A stretch of DNA of 14,525 nt. It comes from CAYSRJ01 sp964525675 (GTDB taxonomy: Bacteria; Spirochaetota; B62-G9; DRHN01). Where the stretch lies: assembly GCA_964525675.1 (NCBI GenBank), contig CAZGJW010000064.1, positions 1-14,525 of the forward strand, in the 5' to 3' direction. Each line of letters begins with the position of its first letter. Within the stretch, counting starts at the first letter, position 1. The notes beneath the pieces were generated by a model. The model did no database searches. It was not told where the DNA came from and saw only the letters and a program-made list of their open reading frames with translations. Positions 1 through 7,230 of this stretch are shown here, in pieces. Position numbers and translations under genes: made by a program.

Positions 1-793
1 TCGCCGACGATGTTTCCAGAATAATCCCGCCGTTCATCCTGTTGACCGATGCGCGCACTGGAACAGGCGCGCTGTTGATACGATTGACGATCATCTCGAT
101 ATTGTCACCCGATTTAAACACCACGGGAACGCCGTTTATGAGCACCTTTGAATCGGCGGACACTACGTAGTTTCGCGCATCAACGGATGAGAAAAGGGAT
201 GAATTTTCTGCCCAGAACAGCTCGTTGCCGGGCACATTTATAGCGAGCGTATCACCCTGCGCGATCTCTCTCTTCTGTTTGCCCAAATCGCCGTAATACT
301 CCACCGTATCAATAACATCCCTTCCGGGCGCTTTTGAAAAGGCAGTCTTTACCCTGAACGGGTCTTCGAGTGTATCGGTTCCGCCGAACAGCGCCTTACC
401 CTTGAACTTGGTATTTGCAATCGTGACAAGCTCTCGCAGCAGTTCATCGATTTCGGTTGCGATCTTTGCGCGGTCCTCTGCAGTGTATATACCGTTTGCT
501 CCCTGCACACCGAGCTCCCGTATCCTCTGCAGTATTTCCGTACCGGAGGTGAGGGCCCCTTCAGCCATATTGATGCGGGATAGTCCGTCGTCTATATTTT
601 TTTCGTACTGTCCGAGCTCGAAAAGCACTCTCTTGTACGCAATTGTATGGCTTACCTCGACCGGACCTTCCCTCGGCATCCTGTGCTTCAGACCGGTTGC
701 TATACTGTTCTGCGCATTCAGCATCTTTTCGCTGTTTTTTCGGTTTATACTGATGAGGTTGTCACCCATCATATTGGAAGATACCCTTATCAT
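1..793 (-). CDS. flgL: Flagellar hook-associated protein 3 FlgL (hook-filament junction), C-terminus outside window
   Basis: FlgL is the second hook-filament junction protein, sitting between FlgK and the flagellin filament; in spirochaetes this is in the periplasmic flagellum. The ATG at 793 opens a frame that stays open to the window edge, giving 264 visible residues. The N-terminus MIRVSSNMMGDN matches the FlgL/flagellin D0 helix (compare MRIS.QMM in enterobacterial FlgL). A long helical D1 stretch follows, with DDGLSRINMAEGAL around residues 66-79 and FKGKALFGGTDT around 125-136, both typical of the family. The start lies 23 nt after the flgK stop and is preceded by GGGGGAG about 10 nt upstream. 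An earlier ATG at 803 hits a stop after 13 codons. Co-transcription with flgK and flgN is inferred from spacing. The C-terminal D0 helix lies beyond position 1. Confidence 0.9.
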   Translation of the reverse strand, partial: MIRVSSNMMGDNLISINRKNSEKMLNAQNSIATGLKHRMPREGPVEVSHTIAYKRVLFELGQYEKNIDDGLSRINMAEGALTSGTEILQRIRELGVQGANGIYTAEDRAKIATEIDELLRELVTIANTKFKGKALFGGTDTLEDPFRVKTAFSKAPGRDVIDTVEYYGDLGKQKREIAQGDTLAINVPGNELFWAENSSLFSSVDARNYVVSADSKVLINGVPVVFKSGDNIEMIVNRINSAPVPVRASVNRMNGGIILETSSA

Positions 794-816
794 ATACCGT
801 CATCTCCCCCCGGCTC

Positions 817-2676
817 TTACTGCATTCTGTTGATGAGCAGATCGAGCATTTCATCGACCTTTGAAATAAAACGTGCAGCTGCTGCATATCCGTGCTGAAA
901 CTTCACCAGATTTACGAGCTCCTCGTCGATATTCACTCCCGAAATCGACTTTCGCAAATTCTCCAGGTTTTCAACCACGAGGCTCCTGTTGTTGTTTTCA
1001 CTCTCTGCTGTCGCCCCCCTGAGGCCCGTTCCTGCGATTAATGCCTGGTAAAACTCATCGACAGTCTCACTTTTTCCTATCATTGTCTTTTGAAAGCGGA
1101 CTCCGGCGATCTTCAATGCGTTTTCTCCGCTGCCGGCTCCGTTCGAGAGGTCCGTAATCCCGTCCCCATCGGTGTCGATACCGCTGCTCGCTGCTATTGA
1201 TTCCACCTCATTCGCAACGTGATCATCGAGTGCAATCCACGAAGAGGGGTGCAGGTCCGGCATTACCAAATAATTACCGGAAACGCGGCCGGCCATGCCT
1301 GTCCCGCCGAAATCAAACGCCCCGACCGCACCTGGGGCCTTGAGCACCCCTGTGTATCCTGCGAGCAAATCTCCCGAATCCTCTAAATGGGTAATATACA
1401 TTCCAGGATTATCGGATTTTACCACGAGATGCCCGTCGTCGTTTACATATATCTTGACATCCGCATTCGAGTTGTTCACCCTGGTCAGTACCTCCGACAG
1501 AGTGTCAGATTCTCCATATGTAACCGTTATGCCCTTGTTCAGCATAATCGTGCCGTTCAGGCCGATGACATCGTCCGGTTTCAGTACGGTGGAGCCTGTA
1601 ATCCTGAACAGTGCCGTTCCATCCGTAAACCCGTCTCTGTTGAAATCATAATCTCCCACAGCATTCACCGTGGCGGGTTTTTCCCTGAAAAAGTTCAGCC
1701 CCGTGCGAAGGTTCTGTCCGAACCCTTCCCTGTGCACGGAGTTCACCATGTCCATTAAATTGACCGCAAAAGTATCGACCGCATCTATCTGATTTTTCAG
1801 CTCTATGTCCCGCGCATCAAGCAGCGCTTTCAGCTCTCCGGAACGAAGCTCGAGCCGTGAGCCGTCGACCTCCCAGAGTATATCGGAGTATCCCTCGTTA
1901 TCCGGGTTTTTAAGGAGTGTAAGCTGTTCGAAATGACTCCCCTGCACAAGGTGCTTTCCGCCGATAAAAACGAGAAATTCATCCTGATCGTCTCTTCCTA
2001 TATGAATATTCGCATACCCTGCAAGCTTCTCTATGAGGAGGTCCCTCCTGTCCCATAGGTCGTTCGGGTTGTCTCCCGCCGATTCAGAACGAAGTATCCG
2101 GGCATTGAGTTTGGCGATCTGCCGGGCAAGGGAGTTTATCTCCACGACACGGGCCTCAACGGTTTTCTCAATATTGTCTCGTATCGATTTCAGGGACTTA
2201 AAATTGTGGTTGAGATGCCGTGAAAGAGCCCATCCGTACTCCCGAACCGCTTCCCTTGCGCCCATCTCCTCGGGATTGTTTGCAAGCTCCTGCCACGAAG
2301 ACCAGAATTTGTCGAGTGCGGACATAATGCTGTTGTCGCTCGGTTCGTTGTGCACGAGCTCGGCCTGGTATATCCATCCGCTCATCGACTTCCAATATTC
2401 AAGGCCGTTCTTTTCGGCGAGTATTCTGTCTTCGAGGAGCATGTCACGCGCACGCATGATCTTTTCAACCTGCACACCCTGGCCGATCTGCCCCGGTGTA
2501 TTTTCCCGTGTAAGTCCGGGTATATAGAGGGGATCGAAAAACTGAAAGGTTACCATCTGCCGGGAATAGCCTTCGGTTTCGGCATTCGACACATTATGCC
2601 CCGTAACATTGATTGCCGCCTGATGTGAAATGAGGCTTTTTTTCCCCATCTCTATGCCTGTAAACGTGGATATCAT
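817..2676 (-). CDS. flgK: Flagellar hook-associated protein 1 FlgK
   Basis: FlgK is the first hook-filament junction protein, placed on the hook tip before FlgL and flagellin. The 619-residue product is longer than enterobacterial FlgK (about 550) and in line with spirochaetal forms. The N-terminal D0 motif GHNVSNAETEGYSRQ (residues 26-40) and the rod/hook/HAP C-terminus, with INMxxEL-like VNIDEELVNLVKFQHGYAAAAR (residues 581-602) and LLINRMQ at the end, are both present. The start is ATG with GAGAGG 8 nt upstream, 13 nt after the flgN stop. Two nine-residue acidic loops in the exposed middle domains, D344-x-N-x-D-G-x-x-D352 and D501-x-D-x-D-G-x-x-D509, look like EF-hand or dockerin-type calcium loops. 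These are not part of the classical FlgK description. Confidence 0.95.
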   Translation of the reverse strand: MISTFTGIEMGKKSLISHQAAINVTGHNVSNAETEGYSRQMVTFQFFDPLYIPGLTRENTPGQIGQGVQVEKIMRARDMLLEDRILAEKNGLEYWKSMSGWIYQAELVHNEPSDNSIMSALDKFWSSWQELANNPEEMGAREAVREYGWALSRHLNHNFKSLKSIRDNIEKTVEARVVEINSLARQIAKLNARILRSESAGDNPNDLWDRRDLLIEKLAGYANIHIGRDDQDEFLVFIGGKHLVQGSHFEQLTLLKNPDNEGYSDILWEVDGSRLELRSGELKALLDARDIELKNQIDAVDTFAVNLMDMVNSVHREGFGQNLRTGLNFFREKPATVNAVGDYDFNRDGFTDGTALFRITGSTVLKPDDVIGLNGTIMLNKGITVTYGESDTLSEVLTRVNNSNADVKIYVNDDGHLVVKSDNPGMYITHLEDSGDLLAGYTGVLKAPGAVGAFDFGGTGMAGRVSGNYLVMPDLHPSSWIALDDHVANEVESIAASSGIDTDGDGITDLSNGAGSGENALKIAGVRFQKTMIGKSETVDEFYQALIAGTGLRGATAESENNNRSLVVENLENLRKSISGVNIDEELVNLVKFQHGYAAAARFISKVDEMLDLLINRMQ

Positions 2677-2689
2677 ACCGCTTACCTCT

Positions 2690-3175
2690 CTACACCTTCA
2701 GGTCGAATACCAGCGAGGTGTGTTTGCCCGGGTCCGCCTCTTCTCTGCCGGAACCGCTGTATGTTTTTGTGCCTGCGCCTGAAAACAGCGACAGGGTGAA
2801 ATTGATTACCTCGAGACTGCTATCAAGCAGCTGCCGACTGCGGCTGTTGAGGGACTTCAGTTCAAGCACAACAGATTGAAGCTCTTCACCCCTGGTCTTC
2901 AGTACCCGGCGCTGGTCTTCGGGTATTCTCTGGAGCAGCTCTGAAAGAGCACTATCCCGACTACCACCCATCCTTTCAACCACCGAAAGCCTCTTTTTTT
3001 CACACTCCTCAATCGCATCGAGTATACCTTTACTCTCGTCGATTCTTTCTGCGAGCGTCTTCCAGTTCTGGTCCAGTATCAGGGCTAGTTTATCCTGTTC
3101 CATATGCAATAAATCCCGGTGAAGGACCACAAGGCGTTCCAGTACCGCGATGAGCTCCATATATTCCTTTTCCAT
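2690..3175 (-). CDS. flgN: FlgN-family flagellar export chaperone
   Basis: FlgN is a cytoplasmic chaperone that delivers FlgK and FlgL to the flagellar type III export apparatus. The 161-residue product is almost wholly helical up to about residue 130, with heptad-like leucines, a basic/acidic body and the FlgN-like pattern LERLVVLHRDLLHMEQDKL near residues 12-30. A flexible tail ends in FDLKV. FlgN proteins diverge strongly in sequence, so the call rests on size, helicity and position directly before flgK (13 nt gap). I chose the ATG at 3175 because GAGG sits 8 nt upstream (GAGGGTACATCC-ATG). An in-frame ATG at 3226 would add 17 residues (178 aa) but has no visible Shine-Dalgarno sequence. 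Confidence 0.78.
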   Translation of the reverse strand: MEKEYMELIAVLERLVVLHRDLLHMEQDKLALILDQNWKTLAERIDESKGILDAIEECEKKRLSVVERMGGSRDSALSELLQRIPEDQRRVLKTRGEELQSVVLELKSLNSRSRQLLDSSLEVINFTLSLFSGAGTKTYSGSGREEADPGKHTSLVFDLKV

Positions 3176-3266
3176 GGATGTACCCTCAAACCTGGTCTTA
3201 ACATTAGTTTCGGATAATTTTTTCATTCTATAAGAGGATTTTGATCGATGAGTATGATGAATTACA

Positions 3267-3277
3267 GGATAGTATCC
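3267..3277. repeat. 11-bp perfect palindrome between cupin gene and flgN
   Basis: GGATAGTATCC is a 5+1+5 inverted repeat in the short gap between the cupin stop (3297) and flgN. It could be a small operator or a weak mRNA stem. No T-tract follows on the minus strand, so it is not an intrinsic terminator. An 11-bp palindrome can arise by chance. Confidence 0.25.
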
Positions 3278-3296
3278 GGACGCCCCATTTCAGGTG

Positions 3297-3671
3297 TTAG
3301 TAGTTCAGATCGACCTTTTTTTTACTCCTGCTCACACCGTTCGGCACGACGCATATAAATCCGAACGGCTCTTCCCCCTCGGGGAAGAACTGATGCTGTT
3401 CATTGGGCTCAATGAGAATCGCGTCATTCTGCCGGAGGGAATACTCCTTGCCATCGAGCACGAGTTTCCCGTTACCCCGCAGGATAAAGACCTCGTGCTC
3501 GTAGTCATGCTGATCGAGCGAGGTTTTACTGTTTTTCTGCAGCTCGAAGTAGCGCATTTCAAAATTCGGCGCGCCGAACTCCTCGACAATCAGATAGCGT
3601 ATCGAAACATCCCGCATGTACACGCGGTTTATGCTCTCTTTCGGAATTTCATCTATGTTGATCTTGTGCAT
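3297..3671 (-). CDS. Small single-domain cupin protein
   Basis: This 124-residue protein carries one cupin beta-barrel. Cupin motif 1 is at residues 53-68 (DQHDYEHEVFILRGNG) and motif 2 at 82-95 (NDAILIEPNEQHQF). The likely metal ligands are H55, H59 or E60, and H93. The first histidine of the usual HxHxxEHE pattern is replaced by D53, so the site may be a 2-His-1-carboxylate or a weakened one. Such proteins include small dioxygenases, sugar isomerases and binding proteins, and the substrate cannot be read from the sequence. The ATG has a strong GGGAGG 5 nt upstream. It lies 55 nt after transketolase and is probably read through with it. No signal peptide is seen, so it should be cytoplasmic. 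The C-terminus is basic (SRSKKKVDLNY). Confidence 0.85.
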   Translation of the reverse strand: MHKINIDEIPKESINRVYMRDVSIRYLIVEEFGAPNFEMRYFELQKNSKTSLDQHDYEHEVFILRGNGKLVLDGKEYSLRQNDAILIEPNEQHQFFPEGEEPFGFICVVPNGVSRSKKKVDLNY

Positions 3672-3726
3672 TCAAACCTCCCGCCTTACTCTGTTCTTTT
3701 TTTCGCACCATCGAGCTCGGAACAAC

Positions 3727-5739
3727 CTACTTATTTGCAGCGTTTTTTATCGACTTCATCGCCTCGTCAGCTACCCTCTCCGGGGTGAAGCCGAACTTCT
3801 CCACGAGCACCTTGAAGGGAGCTGAAACTCCGAAATCATCCATGCATACGAGTCGTCCCGCATCGCCCGTGTATGTATGCCAGCCGTGGCTCACTCCCGC
3901 TTCGACAGCCACCCGGGCCCGAACTTTTTTTGGAATAACACTCTCCCTGTACTCTTCGGATTGTCTCTCGAAAAGCTCCCAGCTCGGCATTGAGACAACC
4001 CTCGCCTTCACGTTTTTGCCGGCAAGTATTTTTTGTGCCTCGAGGGCAAGCGATACTTCAGAGCCCGTCGCAAGGAGAAGCACATCGGGTTTCCCGCCGT
4101 CGGCATCCGACAGCACGTATGCACCGCGTGCAACATCAGGGGATTTATTCGGGTCGAGAACCGGCAAGCCCTGCCTGCTCAGCACGAGTGCTGTCGGACC
4201 ATTTTGGTTTTCAAGGGCAATCTTCCACGCCGCTACTGTTTCGTTCGCATCTGCAGGACGGAGAACCGTCATGTTCGGTATTGCGCGAAGCGCCAATATA
4301 TGCTCAACCGCCTGATGGGTGGGGCCGTCCTCGCCTAGCCACACGCTGTCATGCGTGTACACCCATATTGAGTGCAGGTGCGCAAGGGCTGAAACACGCA
4401 CAGCGCCGCGCATATAGTCACTGAATGTGAGGAATGTCCCGCCGAAGGGAATAACGCCGCCGTGATAGGCCATACCGTTTACGATTGCGCCCATGGCATG
4501 CTCCCTGACACCGAAACGTATGTTTCTTCCGCCCGGGCTGCCCGCCTGCTGCTCGTCGACTCCCTTCATATAGGTGTTTGTCGAGGGGGCAAGATCCGCA
4601 GACCCGCCGATAAGGTTGGAAATTACCGGTGCAAGGGCATTCAGCACACTGCCCGATGCCTTTCTCGTGGGCACGGCGCCATCCGCAGGCGAAAAGACGG
4701 GAAGAGCTTTCTCCCATCCGTCCGGGAGTTTTCCGGCCCACACCACGTCCCATTTTTCAGCGAGGTCGGGGTATTTTTTACGGTAGTCAGCAGCAAGTTT
4801 GTTCCATGTATCCTGCTTCTTTTTTCCTTCCTGAACCGCCTCCCTGAAATGCTCGAGAACGTCATCCGGGACATAGAATGCCGGTTCAACAGGCCATCCC
4901 AAATTCTCCTTTGAGGCTTTCACCTCATCAGGGCCGAGGGGTGAGCCGTGCGCTGCATGGGTATTTGCCTTGTTCGGGCTGCCATACCCGATAGTTGTCC
5001 GCACCTTGATGAGGGTCGGCCGCACTGTATCCTCGTGCGCCTTCCCCAGAGCGTTACGCACGGCATCGAGGTCCTCGTTTCCGTCTTCCACGGTGAGCAC
5101 CTGCCAGCCGTAGGCCTCGAACCGCCTGCCCACATCCTCGGTAAAAGAGACTTCGGTGGGTGCGGCAAGTGAGATCTTGTTGTCATCATAGAGCGCAATG
5201 AGCTTTCCGAGCCCCAGATGGCCTGCCAATGAGGCTGCTTCAGAAGCAACCCCCTCCATCAGGTCGCCGTCAGTAGTCAGCACATAGGTAGAGTGGTCGA
5301 CAAGGGGAAATCCTTCGCGGTTGAACTCCGCTGCCAGAAACCGTTCGGCGATTGCCATTCCGACTCCGTTTGAAATCCCCTGGCCGAGAGGGCCTGTCGT
5401 CGCCTCCACCCCCGGGGTAATGTGACTTTCAGGGTGGCCGGGTGTAAGACTCCCCCACTGCCTGAAAGACTGTATCTGCTCCATGGTCATATCTTTATAG
5501 CCAGTAAGGTACAGCAGGCTGTACAGGAGCATCGACCCGTGCCCACCCGAGAGTACGAAACGGTCACGGTCGGCCCATTTGGGCTGCAGGGGGTTGTGCT
5601 TGAGATGGTCCCTCCACAACACATAGGCCATGGGCGCAGCCCCCATCGGAAGACCGGGGTGTCCGGAATTCGCTTTTTGAATGGCATCAACCGCAAGAAA
5701 CCGAATGGCGTTTATTGCACGTCTTTCAAGATCTGTCAT
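3727..5739 (-). CDS. tkt: Transketolase
   Basis: This thiamine diphosphate enzyme of the non-oxidative pentose phosphate pathway transfers two-carbon ketol units between xylulose-5-phosphate and aldoses such as ribose-5-phosphate or erythrose-4-phosphate. The 670-residue length is standard. Visible landmarks are H27 in SGHPGLPMG, H67 in LSGGHGSM, GHPE at 101-104, the ThDP-magnesium motif from TDGDLMEG (156-163) to DDN (185-187), H264 in HGSPLG, the catalytic glutamate E413 in FGVREHAMG, DGPTHQ at 471-476 and R522 in SRQGLP. The first glycine of the common GDGD motif is threonine here; related enzymes vary at that position. The ATG has AGGGGG about 8 nt upstream. The gene is preceded by its own 186-nt leader with a TATAAT box, and the cupin gene follows. 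Confidence 0.97.
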   Translation of the reverse strand: MTDLERRAINAIRFLAVDAIQKANSGHPGLPMGAAPMAYVLWRDHLKHNPLQPKWADRDRFVLSGGHGSMLLYSLLYLTGYKDMTMEQIQSFRQWGSLTPGHPESHITPGVEATTGPLGQGISNGVGMAIAERFLAAEFNREGFPLVDHSTYVLTTDGDLMEGVASEAASLAGHLGLGKLIALYDDNKISLAAPTEVSFTEDVGRRFEAYGWQVLTVEDGNEDLDAVRNALGKAHEDTVRPTLIKVRTTIGYGSPNKANTHAAHGSPLGPDEVKASKENLGWPVEPAFYVPDDVLEHFREAVQEGKKKQDTWNKLAADYRKKYPDLAEKWDVVWAGKLPDGWEKALPVFSPADGAVPTRKASGSVLNALAPVISNLIGGSADLAPSTNTYMKGVDEQQAGSPGGRNIRFGVREHAMGAIVNGMAYHGGVIPFGGTFLTFSDYMRGAVRVSALAHLHSIWVYTHDSVWLGEDGPTHQAVEHILALRAIPNMTVLRPADANETVAAWKIALENQNGPTALVLSRQGLPVLDPNKSPDVARGAYVLSDADGGKPDVLLLATGSEVSLALEAQKILAGKNVKARVVSMPSWELFERQSEEYRESVIPKKVRARVAVEAGVSHGWHTYTGDAGRLVCMDDFGVSAPFKVLVEKFGFTPERVADEAMKSIKNAANK

Positions 5740-5766
5740 ATATCAATCCCCCTGCAGTGTAATGTG

Positions 5767-5793
5767 ATCCGGCCTCGAGAAACCGGCCGGGAT
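5767..5793 (-). other. GC-rich hairpin in transketolase 5' leader
   Basis: On the minus strand ATCCCGGCC pairs with GGCCGGAT (one bulged C) around a 10-nt loop, GGTTTCTCGA. If the TATAAT box just upstream is used, transcription would begin at about 5785, inside the 5' arm or at the top of this stem. It could then act as a 5' mRNA stabiliser. It is not followed by a U-run, so it is not a terminator. Function is inferred only from position. Confidence 0.35.
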
Positions 5794-5797
5794 TATA
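5792..5797 (-). promoter_or_regulatory. Putative -10 box (TATAAT) upstream of transketolase
   Basis: A perfect TATAAT lies 53-58 nt upstream of the transketolase ATG on the coding strand, in an AT-rich stretch (GAGTATATTATAATCC). No good -35 element is found at 16-18 nt, where the sequence is near GATTCC. It may therefore be a weak or activator-dependent sigma-70-type promoter. Confidence 0.35.
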
Positions 5798-5879
5798 ATA
5801 TACTCAATTTTCATGGAATCATGGGAAAAATCTAGTAGCTTACAATGTACACAATAATTTGCCACGGCATACCAAGAGG

Positions 5880-5917
5880 GCTGCAGCAGCGACACCGAAG
5901 GACTTAAACACTGCAGC
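5880..5917 (-). repeat. 7-bp inverted repeat just after the HD-GYP gene stop
   Basis: GCTGCAG (5880-5886) and CTGCAGC (5911-5917) form an inverted repeat with a 24-nt loop, starting 8 nt after the HD-GYP stop codon. A T-run lies before the stem on the minus strand instead of after it, so this lacks the form of an intrinsic terminator. It could be a read-through barrier or a 3'-end stabiliser for the upstream mRNA. Confidence 0.25.
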
Positions 5918-5925
5918 AAAAAATA

Positions 5926-7152
5926 TCACGAATCTGGGTACCGCGCAGAGATAGAGCGTAGAACTTCCAGGGATTCGAAGAAGATATCCACGATCTCCGG
6001 GTCGAACTTCGAACCGGAGAGCTTCTGTATCTCGTGGAGCACATCCTCCTCAGACCAGGCGTCTTTATATACCCGGTTCGAGCGCAGGGCGTCGTACACG
6101 TCTGCCACGGCAACCACCCTGCCGAATATGGGTATTTCCTCTCCCTTCAGGGGCAGCGCTTTTCCGTCCTGCCCACGCTTCAGCGGTTTGCCGGTTCTGG
6201 TATCGACCCGGCCGGGATAACCGGTGCCGTCCCAGTTCTCATGGTGGGTGAGTGCCACGAAGGCCGATACTTCGTCAAACTCCGACTGCCTGTTGATAAA
6301 GAGCCGCGCGCCAAGGAAGGTGTGGGCCTTCATTATCTCCCTCTCTTTCGGCGTAAACCTGCCGGGTTTTTTCAGGATGATATCCGAAATCGCCACCTTT
6401 CCCACATCGTGGAGCATTGCGGCCATTCTCAGCACATCGCGCTTTTTGTTTATCTCCTCCGGAGTCATCTTTCTCCTCATTGCCCAGCGTTCATAGAGCT
6501 CGATTGAGTAGGAAGCAACCCTGTTAACATGGGGGCCTGTTTCCTTGGGGTCCCTGAGCTCGCTCATCTGAATCATCCGCAGAATCAAGGCGCGGGTAAG
6601 CTGGGCGCGCTGGAGGGCCAAACTTGCCGTGCTTGCAAAATGGAGACACACGATTTCATCGTTCTTGCTGAAAGGTACAACGGTTTTCCCGTGACCCTGC
6701 TTGTTGATGATCTGCAGAACACCGAGTATTTCACCCATATTCGTTTTAAGCGGAACCGTAAGGGTTGACGTCGTTTTGTACTTCGAAACTCTGTCGTAGT
6801 TCGGATTGAACTGATAGGGCGCCTTTTTCGATATCTTGTAGACATCCGGAATATTCAGAATCTCGCCCGTTACGGCGACGTATCCGGATATAGATTTTTT
6901 GCTTATCTCGACCCTGAAGGTAGAGTAGATGAGCTTCTGACCCGGCGGGAGTTTTTTACGCAGGGTTTCATTCTGGGCATAGCTGAATACGAGATCGTCG
7001 CGGTCCTTGATATATATTGTACCCGCGTCGGCGCGTAGAATTTTCCGCGCCTCGGTAAGGATTCTCTCGAGCAATATATCGAGGTCCTGAACCGTCGAAA
7101 GTTCAGTATCCAGCCGAATTATTTCTCTCAGTCTCTCAACTTCACTGGGCAT
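5926..7152 (-). CDS. GAF plus HD-GYP domain protein, probable cyclic-di-GMP phosphodiesterase
   Basis: The 408-residue soluble protein has an N-terminal GAF sensor domain (about residues 20-185) and an HD-GYP domain (about 200-395). HD-GYP enzymes hydrolyse c-di-GMP to pGpG and GMP at a two- or three-iron centre. The metal and catalytic residues are present: H208, H248-D249 with K252 (MLHDVGK), H277, H303-H304-E305 with D308 (HHENWDGTGYP) and D351. The signature GYP is intact at 311-313. About 21 residues (314-335) separate GYP from LKGEEIP, longer than in minimal HD-GYP proteins. No membrane segment or signal peptide is seen, so a cytosolic ligand probably binds the GAF domain. The ATG has a weak GGAA 8-9 nt upstream. 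A fair promoter ends about 27 nt before the start, so this gene may be transcribed alone. Nearby flagellar genes fit a motility or signalling role, though that link is inference. Confidence 0.92.
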   Translation of the reverse strand: MPSEVERLREIIRLDTELSTVQDLDILLERILTEARKILRADAGTIYIKDRDDLVFSYAQNETLRKKLPPGQKLIYSTFRVEISKKSISGYVAVTGEILNIPDVYKISKKAPYQFNPNYDRVSKYKTTSTLTVPLKTNMGEILGVLQIINKQGHGKTVVPFSKNDEIVCLHFASTASLALQRAQLTRALILRMIQMSELRDPKETGPHVNRVASYSIELYERWAMRRKMTPEEINKKRDVLRMAAMLHDVGKVAISDIILKKPGRFTPKEREIMKAHTFLGARLFINRQSEFDEVSAFVALTHHENWDGTGYPGRVDTRTGKPLKRGQDGKALPLKGEEIPIFGRVVAVADVYDALRSNRVYKDAWSEEDVLHEIQKLSGSKFDPEIVDIFFESLEVLRSISARYPDS

Positions 7153-7178
7153 GTAGAAAGTTCCGTTCCTCTAAATTT

Positions 7179-7207
7179 ATTGTAAGATAACCCTGTCGGA
7201 AATTCAA
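7179..7207 (-). promoter_or_regulatory. Sigma-70-type promoter for the GAF-HD-GYP gene
   Basis: On the coding strand TTGAAT (7207-7202), a 17-nt spacer and TACAAT (7184-7179) form a well-spaced promoter with 4/6 matches at -35 and 5/6 at -10. A start site near 7172 would give a leader of about 20 nt before the ATG at 7152. It lies in the 78-nt gap after the glycosidase gene. Confidence 0.5.
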
Positions 7208-7230
7208 ATAAACTTGGCCTGTAACATCCC

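Noticed and set aside
801..803. ATG upstream of the chosen flgL start
   Set aside because: It is in a different frame that meets a stop after 13 codons. The ATG at 793 opens the FlgL frame.
3294..3788. Long open frame on the plus strand across the cupin gene and the tkt 3' end
   Set aside because: It is antisense to two genes with clear family motifs, and its translation has no recognisable domain. It is a shadow frame.
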